Positions 34,705-43,562 of a stretch of 64,000 nucleotides of DNA are shown here, one piece after another. Made by a program: the position numbers and the translations under genes. The DNA is from Flavobacterium marginilacus (GTDB lineage Bacteria; Bacteroidota; Bacteroidia; Flavobacteriales; Flavobacteriaceae), in NCBI RefSeq assembly GCF_026870155.1, contig NZ_CP113975.1:5146001-5210000 (forward strand). Direction: 5' to 3'. Each line of letters starts with the position of its first letter. Position 1 is the stretch's first letter. The notes under the pieces are model-generated. The model did no database searches and had not been told where the DNA came from. It worked only from the letters and a program-made list of their open reading frames with translations.

Positions 34705-34744
34705 GTAAAATAATCATATTTGTTCCGCTTTCTTTTTTTTGATT

Positions 34745-34886
34745 TCTGTTTTTTTTGGTGAGGGAATAGGAGCTAGCTGCCGAAGCAGCACGGATAGTCC
34801 GACAGCAATAGAAAAAGGAGCCGAATAAGCGTTTTGCTATATTGGGCTCCTTGTTCTAGCGGTGTCACGTCCTAATGGATTAGGAT
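34745..34886. other. Structured, GC-richer intergenic island
   Basis: In otherwise AT-rich intergenic DNA this stretch holds three hairpins: GCTGC-CGAA-GCAGC (34777-34790), AAGGAGCC paired with GGCTCCTT across about 28 nt (34814-34852), and TCCTAA-TGGA-TTAGGA (34869-34884). It lies between the PBP1A stop codon and the scoA promoter. It could be a terminator region, a small RNA or a dispersed repeat; I cannot distinguish these. No open reading frame of useful length runs through it. Confidence 0.45.
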
Positions 34887-34894
34887 AAGGCTTT

Positions 34895-37213
34895 TTATAA
34901 TGCGAACTCCTCTGTATCCTGTTCTGGAGTTGCAGTCGAATCTTGCACAACGGTGTGACGCGGTGTGTAACAATCTACTTTGATAGAAAGATTGGCTGGT
35001 CTTTCAAAAGATTCTTTGGAAATTTTTAAATTCTCGTCCTTGTAGCATTTGTTCATGAAATACCCCCAGATAGGCAAAGCCATTGCGGCTCCCTGTCCGT
35101 AAGTTAGACTCTTGAAATGTGCCGAACGGTCTTCACAGCCTACCCAAACACCCGTTACAAGGTTTGGTACCATTCCCATAAACCAGCCATCAGACTGATT
35201 TTGAGAAGTTCCAGTTTTTCCTGCAATAGGGTTTTTAAACATATACGGATAACCTGTCCATCGGTTGTCTCCGCTTCCTCCTCCTTGAGTTCTCAATCTT
35301 GCTCCGGAACCGCTCTCAGTTACACCCTCTAGCAGTTTAATAATGGCAAATGCAATGTCTTTGTTCAAAACATCGTGGGATTCCGGTATTGGTTCGTAGA
35401 TAACTTCACCGCTTTTGTTCTCTATTTTAGTTAAGAACTGCGGTTTGGTGTAAACTCCTTGATTAGCAAATGTACTGAAGGCTGCTACCATATCTTCAAC
35501 AGTAATCTCAACAGCTCCCAAAGCAATGGACGGCTGATTGATAATATCTGATTTTACTCCTAATTTATGAGTTAATTCAACTACAGCTTCTGGACTTACT
35601 TTGTCAATTAATTTTGCCGATACTGTATTGATGGAGTAGGCTAGTGCCTGTTTTAAAGTTACCATTCCACGGTAATTGTTATCAGAGTTTCTTGGTTCCC
35701 AATCTTCGGTTACATGATGACGTCCTTTGCGTATCATAAACGGACCATCGAGTATAGAGTCACAAGGAGACATATTCAATTGCTCGATTGCAGTTGCATA
35801 TACAAAAGGCTTGAACGTAGATCCTACTTGTCTGGCTCCTTGTCCTACGTGATCGTATTGAAAATATTTGTAATTAATTCCACCAACCCAAACTTTAATA
35901 TTACCTGTTTGTGGCTCCATAGACATTACTCCAGCCTGCAGAAAGTGCTTGTAATAGCGGATGGAATCCATTGGAGTCATGATAGTATCTCTTTCTCCTT
36001 TCCAAGTGAAAACCGTCATTTTGGTTTTTTCGCCAAAGGTTTTAATGATTTCTTCGTCACTTTTGTCCTGTTCCTTTAAAACAGCCCATCTGTGAGATGA
36101 TTTCATTGCTTGATTAATGATGCGATCGGTTTCTGCATCAGAAATATTAACAAAAGGCGCATTTTTATTGGTTTTGGACTGAATAAAAAATTCTTCCTGC
36201 ATATTAGCCATGTGCGCCGAAACGGCTTCTTCGGCATAAGCCTGCATTCTGGAGTCTATTGTAGTGTAAATTTTTAAACCGTCTTTGTAAATATCATAGT
36301 CAGAACCATCAGGTTTTTTATTTTCTTCTACCCATTTTTTCATGTATTCACGAAGGTATTCTCTAAAGTAAGTTGCTGTACCTTCTCTATGGCTTTCTAA
36401 TTTGAAATGCAATGTAATTGGCAGACTCTGCAATTGGTGTTTTTGATCTTCGGTAATGAGTTTTGCTTTTTCCATTTGAGAAAGCACCACATTTCTTCTG
36501 TTTTTTACACCAACTGGATTTTTAACCGGATTATAAAGTCCTGAGTTTTTGAACATACCTACTAAAATAGCTGATTCATCGGTAGTTAAATCTTTTGGCT
36601 CTTTAGAAAAATACGTTTTGGCAGCTGAGCTTACGCCTACAGAATAATTTCCAAAATCATACACATTGCAGTACATTGCAATGATTTCGTTTTTAGTATA
36701 TTGTCTTTCCAGTCGAATGGCAATAATCCATTCTTTCATTTTCTGCACAATACGGAAAGGTAAAAATTTCGATCCTTCTCCGTGAAATAACTGTTTTGCT
36801 AACTGCTGCGTCAAAGTACTCGCTCCTCCGCTTGTTCCTAAACTTGCGATAGCTCTTAATGTTCCTCTTCCGTCTATACCTGAATGTTCGTAAAAACGTG
36901 CGTCTTCGGTAGCGACTAACGCGTCAACTAGACTTTTTGGCAAGTCCGAATATTTTAATTGGGAACGGTTCTGCTTAAAGTATTTACCTAAAACAACTCC
37001 GTCAGAAGAAATAATTTCGGTTGCTAAATTAGAATCTGGATTTTCTAAATCTTCAAACGAAGGCATAGATCCAAAAAGACCCCATGAAGCAAAAAGGAAG
37101 AATAAAGCAATAATTCCCAGTCCGTAGAAGTAAATTTTCCAAAATTTTCTGGAATAATATTTCACATCTTTATTGATGTTTTTTGTCTGAGGGTTATTTT
37201 TTTTGATAGCCAT
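34895..37213 (-). CDS. Penicillin-binding protein 1A (bifunctional transglycosylase/transpeptidase)
   Basis: Polymerises and cross-links peptidoglycan at the outer face of the inner membrane. It has 772 residues with a single N-terminal membrane helix (about 27-47). The GT51 domain shows ATEDARFYEHSGID (101-114, catalytic Glu103) and GGASTLTQQLAKQLF. The transpeptidase domain has the Ser465-x-x-Lys468 pair in GSTFKPF, the SxN motif Ser527-Asn529 in YSINT, and KTG at 666-668. The gldH gene ends 9 nt upstream of its start, so ricT, gldH and this gene likely form one transcript. Confidence 0.95.
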   Translation of the reverse strand: MAIKKNNPQTKNINKDVKYYSRKFWKIYFYGLGIIALFFLFASWGLFGSMPSFEDLENPDSNLATEIISSDGVVLGKYFKQNRSQLKYSDLPKSLVDALVATEDARFYEHSGIDGRGTLRAIASLGTSGGASTLTQQLAKQLFHGEGSKFLPFRIVQKMKEWIIAIRLERQYTKNEIIAMYCNVYDFGNYSVGVSSAAKTYFSKEPKDLTTDESAILVGMFKNSGLYNPVKNPVGVKNRRNVVLSQMEKAKLITEDQKHQLQSLPITLHFKLESHREGTATYFREYLREYMKKWVEENKKPDGSDYDIYKDGLKIYTTIDSRMQAYAEEAVSAHMANMQEEFFIQSKTNKNAPFVNISDAETDRIINQAMKSSHRWAVLKEQDKSDEEIIKTFGEKTKMTVFTWKGERDTIMTPMDSIRYYKHFLQAGVMSMEPQTGNIKVWVGGINYKYFQYDHVGQGARQVGSTFKPFVYATAIEQLNMSPCDSILDGPFMIRKGRHHVTEDWEPRNSDNNYRGMVTLKQALAYSINTVSAKLIDKVSPEAVVELTHKLGVKSDIINQPSIALGAVEITVEDMVAAFSTFANQGVYTKPQFLTKIENKSGEVIYEPIPESHDVLNKDIAFAIIKLLEGVTESGSGARLRTQGGGSGDNRWTGYPYMFKNPIAGKTGTSQNQSDGWFMGMVPNLVTGVWVGCEDRSAHFKSLTYGQGAAMALPIWGYFMNKCYKDENLKISKESFERPANLSIKVDCYTPRHTVVQDSTATPEQDTEEFAL

Positions 37214-37222
37214 AATCGTGTT

Positions 37223-37702
37223 CTAATCTTTATTTTCTATTCTAAAACCAACTTCGGTAATCCCGTCCAAAAAAGCTACGCCAGGCACTTTTCCGTTTTC
37301 TCTGACCGCTTGTTTAATATGCACCTTGTACTTACCTCTAAAACGGACATTCTCTTTGTAATATAATTTGCTCTCTTTAAGATCTGTAAAACCATCTCCT
37401 AGCAGTGTCCCGTCAGGTGCTGCCATTTGGTATTCTAAAGTATCAACTTTGGTATATCCATTAGGACTTTCCAAAGAAACAATAAGAAACAAATTGCTGT
37501 ATTTATAATTGTTGTTATCTCTTAAATTTACAAATAAATTGTATCTTTTTGTAGAATCCAAAACAGGCAGATCAAAAGTAACAATACTGTCTTTGTTCCA
37601 AGCACTTCCTACAGATTTATACTCATCAAAAACTCTTTTTTTATCACATGAAAAAAGAAGCACTGCAGCGAAAATCAGTAAAAGACTATTCTTTATTCTC
37701 AT
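37223..37702 (-). CDS. gldH: Gliding motility lipoprotein GldH
   Basis: A 159-residue lipoprotein required for gliding in Flavobacterium. The signal is MRIKNSLLLIFAAVLLFSC, with Cys19 lipidated. The mature part includes VFDEYKSVGSAWNKDSIVTF, YNLFVNLRDNNNYKYSNLFL and a C-terminal GVAFLDGITEVGFRIENKD, matching the GldH pattern. It overlaps the 3' end of ricT by 17 bp and is followed by the PBP1A gene after 9 nt. Its presence fits the sprF/SprB-like adhesin genes later in the window, which belong to the same gliding/type IX secretion machinery. Confidence 0.93.
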   Translation of the reverse strand: MRIKNSLLLIFAAVLLFSCDKKRVFDEYKSVGSAWNKDSIVTFDLPVLDSTKRYNLFVNLRDNNNYKYSNLFLIVSLESPNGYTKVDTLEYQMAAPDGTLLGDGFTDLKESKLYYKENVRFRGKYKVHIKQAVRENGKVPGVAFLDGITEVGFRIENKD

Positions 37703-39089
37703 TTTTTTTAATAATTATTGGTTTTCTAGGCTCTTCTGATTTATTCTCAGCACCAGCTGGACGATTACCGTTTGGTTTTTTGCGGTTGTTTTTCTTGCGG
37801 TTTCTATTGGCATTATTACCATTCGGATTTTCTCTGACTGGATTCTCTTTCTGGTCAATGCCTGATTTTGTATTATTTTGGGTATTATTTTTCTGAATTG
37901 CCGGCTTATTTTGATTGTTTGCATTATTACCATTGTTTGGTACAATCATTTTTTCACCCGCAGCTCTTGGTTTTTTGTTTGGTTTTTTCTTTCTTTTCGG
38001 CTGATCGAAACGTGTTAAACTTTCCTGACCCATTGCGTTATTAAAATTCTGTTCTGGCTCAGAAACAACTTCAACCGCATAGTCTTCTAACGAAGAAACT
38101 TTGTTTTTTAGTTTGTTCTCAGCAATAATTTCTTTTACCTGCTCAATTTTTAGAACATGCCAGTTAGCAAAATTATTAGTGTAAGCAAACCACATTAAAC
38201 CTTTGAAAATGTCTTGTTTCTGGCAAATGGCATCTCCCTTTTCAGTAATTAATTTGGTATCAAATTCAGGAAAATCCTTTAAGGCATCCATGTAAGTGTC
38301 CAGTTCGTAATTAAGACAGCATTTCAGTTTACCGCATTGACCCGCAAGTTTCTGAGGATTTAAAGACAATTGCTGATAACGTGCAGCTGATGTGTTCACA
38401 CTTCTAAAATCAGTCAGCCAAGTAGAACAGCATAATTCTCTTCCGCAGGAACCGATTCCGCCTAAACGAGCTGCTTCCTGACGGAAACCTACTTGTTTCA
38501 TCTCAACTCTGGTGCTGAATTCTTTAGCAAAATCTTTGATTAAAAGTCTGAAATCGACTCTGTCATTGGCAGTATAATAGAAAGTCGCTTTAGAGCCGTC
38601 ACCTTGAAATTCAATATCCGAAATTTTCATTTCCAGTTTTTGGGCAATGGCCAATTCACGGGCACGAACCTTCATCGGCTCTTCCTTGTTTCGGGCTACA
38701 GTCCAAATATCGATATCTTTTTGAGATGCTTTGCGATAAATTTTAGCAACATCATTACCGGCAGGATTCACCCCTTTTTTCTTCATTTGAATTCTTACCA
38801 ATTCTCCTGTAAGGGTTACAATTCCAATGTCATGTCCAGGCGAAGCAACAGTTGCCACTATATCCCCCATGCTTAATGTTAAATTCTCGGTATTTCGGTA
38901 AAATTCTTTTCTGCCGTTTTTAAAACGGACTTCCACACAGTCAAAAGGAGCTTCTCCATTGGGTAAACTCATGTTCGAAAGCCAGTCAAAAACCGTTAAT
39001 TTGTTGCAGCTGTCGGTGCCGCAAGTCCCATTATTTTTACAACCCTTTGGTGCGCCGCCATCAGAAGTTGAACAACTTGTACATGCCAT
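37686..39089 (-). CDS. ricT: RicT/YaaT-like PSP1 domain protein
   Basis: A 467-residue protein. Residues 30-330 form the PSP1/RicT domain, with the conserved cysteines Cys215, Cys220 and Cys221 (GIGSCGRELCCSTWL) and Cys252, Cys257 and Cys258 (GQCGKLKCCLNYE). In Bacillus, RicT with its partners carries Fe-S clusters and affects RNase Y-dependent RNA maturation. The N-terminus is also Cys-rich (MACTSCSTSDGG). The last 100 residues are a basic Asn/Lys-rich low-complexity tail, suggesting RNA or ribosome contact. It overlaps gldH by 17 bp. Confidence 0.92.
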   Translation of the reverse strand: MACTSCSTSDGGAPKGCKNNGTCGTDSCNKLTVFDWLSNMSLPNGEAPFDCVEVRFKNGRKEFYRNTENLTLSMGDIVATVASPGHDIGIVTLTGELVRIQMKKKGVNPAGNDVAKIYRKASQKDIDIWTVARNKEEPMKVRARELAIAQKLEMKISDIEFQGDGSKATFYYTANDRVDFRLLIKDFAKEFSTRVEMKQVGFRQEAARLGGIGSCGRELCCSTWLTDFRSVNTSAARYQQLSLNPQKLAGQCGKLKCCLNYELDTYMDALKDFPEFDTKLITEKGDAICQKQDIFKGLMWFAYTNNFANWHVLKIEQVKEIIAENKLKNKVSSLEDYAVEVVSEPEQNFNNAMGQESLTRFDQPKRKKKPNKKPRAAGEKMIVPNNGNNANNQNKPAIQKNNTQNNTKSGIDQKENPVRENPNGNNANRNRKKNNRKKPNGNRPAGAENKSEEPRKPIIIKKNENKE

Positions 39090-39249
39090 AATGCTATATG
39101 TAGTATTGCTATAAAAGCAATTTAAGTTCTTAAAAGATTTAATCTGTAAAGATAGTATTTTTTTGGTTTAAGTCGCAAGGGGTAAAAATGCCAAAAAAAA
39201 TGTAAAGTTTTGCTGAAAAGCTGAAGGCGGAATTAAGAAATTAATGGTA

Positions 39250-40239
39250 TTATGATTTGAGTTTTTTTATTTCCTTATCAAAATCAGAAATTATTTTTTG
39301 TGTTTTATTGAAGACTTCATAAGTGGCAATTGCTTTTTTATCAGCCTGAATTTTAGAAATTTTCCCTTTTCCTTCCAAAACTTTATAGTCGTTAAAGTCG
39401 AGAAATTTATTAACACTTGTTGCTAATTGTTCCATTGTAAAAGTATTTTCTCTTTCTATCAATCCTTCAATGTAATCAAAATAACCTGTTACTGTTCGTT
39501 CCAGCTGTTTAATTTCTTTTTCCTGTAAATAGTTTTTTGCAATCACCGCATCCGATTTTAAAACCCTTCCGTTTGGACTGTTTTTCCAGGTAGTCAGTCC
39601 CATATTTTCCTTTTGGGCGTCGGCAGTATTAAATATTATTTCGGCAGCAGTTTTGCCGGTTATGGCAAAATGAAATTTGTTCTGAACTGTTGCATAGAAG
39701 TTTTTAGTGATCTCTGAATTGTTGTCATAATCAATACTGCATTCGGCAAAAATATCGGTTACCTGCTGGTAAATTCTTCTTTCGCTCGCCCGGATAGAAC
39801 GAACTCTTTGAAGTAATTCTTTAAAATAATCCTTTCCAAAAATAACCTGACCTTGTTTTAAACGATTGTCATCTAATACAAAACCTTTTATAATATAGTC
39901 TTTTAAAGTTTGAGTTGCCCAAATTCTAAATTGGGTTGCTTTTGTAGAGTTTACTCGGTATCCAACTGAAATTATAGCATCGAGATTATAATAACTTGTA
40001 ATGTAATTTTTATTATCAGAAGCAGTTGTTTCCATTTTGGAAATAACTGAAGATTCTACCAATTCTCCTTCTTCAAAAATATTCTTAAAATGTTTACTTA
40101 TAGCTGGAACTTTAACGCCAAACAACTCTGCTATTGCTTTTTGAGTCAACCACACCGATTCATTTTGAAGCAGTACATCAACACGAATTTCTCCGTTTGG
40201 CGCGGTATATAAAATAAACTTTTTTAGATCTTCACTCAT
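39250..40239 (-). CDS. RhuM family protein
   Basis: A 329-residue protein of the RhuM/virulence-protein family. It starts with a Bro-N/KilA-N-like region: FILYTAPNGEIRVDVLLQNE, VWLTQKAIAELFGVKVPAIS, then TSYYNLDAIISVGYRVNS and FRIWATQTLKDYIIKGFVLD, all typical. Members occur sporadically on mobile or accessory segments, and the molecular function is unknown. It stands alone, with spacers of 160 nt downstream of ricT's start and 92 nt to the ferredoxin gene. Its sporadic nature suggests an accessory insertion between conserved genes. Confidence 0.9.
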   Translation of the reverse strand: MSEDLKKFILYTAPNGEIRVDVLLQNESVWLTQKAIAELFGVKVPAISKHFKNIFEEGELVESSVISKMETTASDNKNYITSYYNLDAIISVGYRVNSTKATQFRIWATQTLKDYIIKGFVLDDNRLKQGQVIFGKDYFKELLQRVRSIRASERRIYQQVTDIFAECSIDYDNNSEITKNFYATVQNKFHFAITGKTAAEIIFNTADAQKENMGLTTWKNSPNGRVLKSDAVIAKNYLQEKEIKQLERTVTGYFDYIEGLIERENTFTMEQLATSVNKFLDFNDYKVLEGKGKISKIQADKKAIATYEVFNKTQKIISDFDKEIKKLKS

Positions 40240-40331
40240 AACTATTTGTCAATGTTATTCTAAAATCATTGGATTTGAATTGGAACAAATGTAAAGATAG
40301 CAAAATAAAAAAGTAGTTTTTTTACGAATTT

Positions 40332-40562
40332 CTAAGTCTCTTTCAACGTAATAATTTTCACCGGACAAGCTTTGGCTGCCAGCTCACAACTTTCAACTAT
40401 CGTGTGGTCGGGTGATTTCAAAGTGAAAAAACCTTTAGCATTCACGCTTTTAATCAACACCGATTTTCCGTCTTTTTTGGACATTCGAAATTGAACTGGT
40501 GCCATTTCTACGCAATAATTGCAGCCAATACATTTGTCCCTTTGTAGCGTAACAATGACCAT
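40332..40562 (-). CDS. Small [4Fe-4S] ferredoxin
   Basis: A 76-residue ferredoxin with one cluster-binding set, Cys11-x-x-Cys14-x-x-Cys17 (KCIGCNYC) and a distal Cys66-Pro, plus an extra Cys59. It binds a single [4Fe-4S] cluster and probably donates electrons. The start codon overlaps the stop of the U32 gene by 1 bp (TAATG), so translation is coupled. This suggests it serves the U32/TrhO system or is simply co-expressed with it. Confidence 0.88.
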   Translation of the reverse strand: MVIVTLQRDKCIGCNYCVEMAPVQFRMSKKDGKSVLIKSVNAKGFFTLKSPDHTIVESCELAAKACPVKIITLKET

Positions 40563-41803
40563 TAGGTTTCTACGATTTTATATAATTTGTCGGACATTCG
40601 GATTCTGAAAGGAAGTTTCAAAGTACAGTCGTCACCTTTCGTTGCTTTCTCTGCTGTAGTGTCATTCACAAACATTTCTTCAATAACCATTTCCTGCGCT
40701 CCGGTGCTTGGACCTGTTACCAATATTTTATCACCGATTTTTATGTCGTAAGCTTCGATTTTGAATTGTCCAATTGCCGCTTTTGGGAAAAAATGGGTTC
40801 CTTTCCCCACATAGACTTTTTTCTGTGTCGCCATCGATCCCGAAACATCGCTCCATTCACCTAATTCCTGACCAAGATAATAACCTGACCAAAAACCACG
40901 GTTATAAACAGTGTTCAAATCTTCCATCCAAACTGCTATTTTTTCTTTGGTAAAAGTACCTTCGAAATAACTGTCAATTGCTTCACGGTAGGTTTTTATT
41001 ACGGTAGCAACATATTCCGGAGCACGGCCTCGGCCTTCAATTTTCAATACTTGAATGCCCGAATCGATTACCTGATCCAGAAAATCCAATGTACATAAAT
41101 CTTTTGGAGACATCATGTATTCGTTGTCCAACTCGATTTCAAAACCCGTTTCCTGATCGATAACGGTATATTTTTTACGGCAATTTTGTTTGCAGGCACC
41201 ACGGTTTGCCGATGAGTTGTGCGAATGCAAACTCAAATAGCATTTCCCCGAAACGGCCATACACAAAGCACCGTGACCGAAAATTTCGATTTCAACAAGT
41301 TTACCGTTTGGCCCTTTGATTTGTTCTTTTTCGATTTGTTCCGTGATTTTTTTTACTTGTCGCAGACTCAATTCACGGCTCAAAACCATCGTATCGGCAA
41401 AAAGACTGTAGAATTTGATGGTTTCGATATTGGTGATATTCAACTGTGTCGAAATATGAACTTCCATTCCAATTCCTCTTGCCATTGCAATGACTGCTTG
41501 GTCAGAGGCTATCACCGCAGTGATATTGGCTTCTTTGGCTTTGTTCAATAATGTTTTGACAACCGATAAGTCGTGATCGTAAATAATAGTATTCAACGTT
41601 AAATAACTTCTAACATTTTGGGCTTCGCAACGGCGGGCGATTTCGGGTAAATCGTCCATCGTAAAATTTACCGTGGCACGGGCACGCATGTTCAATTGTT
41701 CTACTCCGAAATAAACAGAATCAGCGCCATTATCTAATCCAGCCTGAAGCGACTCAAAGTTCCCAGCGGGAGCCATGAGTTCAATTTTGTTTGTTGCTGT
41801 CAT
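40562..41803 (-). CDS. U32 family protein (TrhP-like, tRNA uridine hydroxylation)
   Basis: A 413-residue member of peptidase family U32. It begins with the signature KIELMAPAGNFESLQAGLDN. The U32 core includes EIFGHGALCMAVSGKCYLSL and the cysteine set continuing through RGACKQNCRKKY, expected to hold an Fe-S cluster. In E. coli the U32 protein TrhP makes 5-hydroxyuridine at tRNA position 34 using prephenate-derived metabolism; assignment here is by family and context, and RlhA-like rRNA hydroxylation is an alternative. The C-terminal domain (about 330-413) is also found at the end of the adjacent TrhO protein. Separated from trhO by 6 nt. Confidence 0.85.
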   Translation of the reverse strand: MTATNKIELMAPAGNFESLQAGLDNGADSVYFGVEQLNMRARATVNFTMDDLPEIARRCEAQNVRSYLTLNTIIYDHDLSVVKTLLNKAKEANITAVIASDQAVIAMARGIGMEVHISTQLNITNIETIKFYSLFADTMVLSRELSLRQVKKITEQIEKEQIKGPNGKLVEIEIFGHGALCMAVSGKCYLSLHSHNSSANRGACKQNCRKKYTVIDQETGFEIELDNEYMMSPKDLCTLDFLDQVIDSGIQVLKIEGRGRAPEYVATVIKTYREAIDSYFEGTFTKEKIAVWMEDLNTVYNRGFWSGYYLGQELGEWSDVSGSMATQKKVYVGKGTHFFPKAAIGQFKIEAYDIKIGDKILVTGPSTGAQEMVIEEMFVNDTTAEKATKGDDCTLKLPFRIRMSDKLYKIVET

Positions 41804-41809
41804 GATAAA

Positions 41810-43168
41810 CTATTCTAAAATTTTGTAAATTTTATCCGATAATCTAATTCTGAAAGGAACTTCAAAAGTCACTTTATCGCCAATTTTAGCCGTTGGAGTT
41901 GCAGCTCCGTTTACGATAATTTTGTCTAAAACTAATTCCTCATTACCTGTTGTCGGGCCAGAGATTAAAATTTTGTCACCACTGTTTAGTTCGTGGTTTT
42001 CAATAGTAAATTGACCAACGCTCGCTTTCACGTAAAAATGTTCCGCTTTGCCAAGAAGCACTTTTTTTACTTTTACTTTTTGACGAATATCGACAGTTTT
42101 TTCTGCAGGAGCCAAAGCTGTATTTGGTAAGTCACCCGAATGTTTGAATCTTAGGTTCTCCGATTTTCCTTTTCTGAAAACTTTGTTTCCAACCTGTTGC
42201 CCAGTTCTCAATCGCACCTGATCCACCAATGGCAGGTGAATAATATCAAGACATTCAGTAGAACAGCAGTTTTCCATCGCACTTTTGCATTCGTCACATT
42301 GGATAAACAATAAATGACAGCCGTCGTTTTCACAATTGGTGTGGTTGTCGCAAGGTTTCCCGCATTGGTGGCATTGCGAAATAATATCATCGGTAATTCT
42401 TTCACCTAGACGATTATCAAACACGAAGTTTTTACCAATGAATTTGCTTTCAAGACCTTCTTCTTTCAGTTGTTTTGCATAGTTGATGATTCCACCTTCT
42501 AATTGAAAAACATTTTTAAAACCTTGGTGTTTAAAATAAGCACTCGCTTTTTCACAACGAATACCTCCGGTGCAGTACATTACCAGGTTTTTATCTTCTT
42601 TGTGGTCTTGAAGCTGTTCATTGATTATTGGCAGACTCTCTCTGAAAGTTTCTACATCAGGAGTGATGGCATTTTTAAAATGCCCCACTTCACTTTCGTA
42701 GTGATTTCTAAAATCTACTACAATCGTGTTTGGATCTTCAAGTATTTCGTTGAATTCTTTGGCTTTCAGGTGAACGCCTATATTGGTAACATCAAAGGTA
42801 TCGTCGTTCAAACCGTCAGCAACAATTTTGTGACGGACTTTGATGGTCAGTTTCAAAAAGGAATGATCATCATGCTCAACAGCCTCATTCAAACGAATGC
42901 CTTTCATGAAATCATAGACTTCCAGAGTCGCTCTAAAAGCCTCCAGATTTTCGGCAGGAATACTCATTTGGGCATTGATGCCTTCGTTGGCAACGTAAAT
43001 TCGGCCCAAAGCATCGAGTGCATTCCAGGCTACAAATAAATCGTCGCGAAATTGTTTAGGATCTTGAATTTTGGCATACGCATAGAATGACAACGTTAGT
43101 CGTTGTTTACCGGCATCATCGATCATGATGGCTCTTTCTTCTGCGCTTAAGGTGTTGTACAGTTGCAT
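41810..43168 (-). CDS. trhO: TrhO-type rhodanese-family tRNA uridine hydroxylase with extra C-terminal domain
   Basis: Oxygen-dependent hydroxylation of wobble U34 to 5-hydroxyuridine is the established role of E. coli TrhO (YceA). This protein has 452 residues, about 100 more than that enzyme. The N-terminal acylphosphatase-like part is followed by a rhodanese domain with the active Cys199 in MYCTGGIRCEKAS and a Cys-rich segment (CHQCGKPCDNHTNC, then CDECKSAMENCCSTEC). Residues 370-452 are an added domain that aligns without gaps to the last 83 residues of the neighbouring U32 protein, about half identical. Gene order trhO-U32-ferredoxin suggests one functional unit. Confidence 0.93.
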   Translation of the reverse strand: MQLYNTLSAEERAIMIDDAGKQRLTLSFYAYAKIQDPKQFRDDLFVAWNALDALGRIYVANEGINAQMSIPAENLEAFRATLEVYDFMKGIRLNEAVEHDDHSFLKLTIKVRHKIVADGLNDDTFDVTNIGVHLKAKEFNEILEDPNTIVVDFRNHYESEVGHFKNAITPDVETFRESLPIINEQLQDHKEDKNLVMYCTGGIRCEKASAYFKHQGFKNVFQLEGGIINYAKQLKEEGLESKFIGKNFVFDNRLGERITDDIISQCHQCGKPCDNHTNCENDGCHLLFIQCDECKSAMENCCSTECLDIIHLPLVDQVRLRTGQQVGNKVFRKGKSENLRFKHSGDLPNTALAPAEKTVDIRQKVKVKKVLLGKAEHFYVKASVGQFTIENHELNSGDKILISGPTTGNEELVLDKIIVNGAATPTAKIGDKVTFEVPFRIRLSDKIYKILE

Positions 43169-43562
43169 GCTATAAACAGTTTAAGTTGAGAAATATATGT
43201 TGATTCCGATAGTGTTGGTTCGAAATCGGGCGCAAAATTAGTGAATTTTTTAGGATTTTCACTTGATATTTAGCGGAATATTGTGATTTCAACTTTTTTG
43301 GAAGCAGAAAGATTTGATGTTTTTAGTAAGATTGGTCTTGTATATGAGGCTGAAAGCCGAACTGGCGAAGCAATTCGCCGCAATCTGTGCTCAAAAAGAA
43401 ATATAGTATTGATTTTCCACCATTTACAATTGGATTCAAATTGACATCCTATCCAAGAAATACACAATGAAATGGATGCCTGTTTGGATTTTTTTGAGAA
43501 AATCTTATTACTAATATGAACTCAAAAAAGTATATTTGTGACCAACAATAATTAAAAAACTT
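43169..43562. other. 394-bp intergenic region with a small hairpin
   Basis: Contains the divergent upstream regions of trhO and the FKBP gene. A GC-richer patch holds the hairpin GGCGAA-GCAA-TTCGCC (43363-43378). A 65-codon minus-strand opening across it has no recognisable similarity and is not called. The FKBP promoter element lies at 43531-43538. Confidence 0.4.
43531..43538 (+). promoter_or_regulatory. Candidate -7 element for the FKBP gene
   Basis: TATATTTG, a full TAnnTTTG match, 24 nt before the ATG at 43563. No clear -33 box was found. Confidence 0.45.

Noticed and set aside
9583..40239. PDDEXK nuclease and RhuM as one defence island
   Set aside because: They lie 30 kb apart among housekeeping genes, with no other defence genes near either.
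43270..43467. 65-codon minus-strand opening upstream of the FKBP gene
   Set aside because: Short, no family words, contains a small GC-rich hairpin; more likely chance or decayed DNA.
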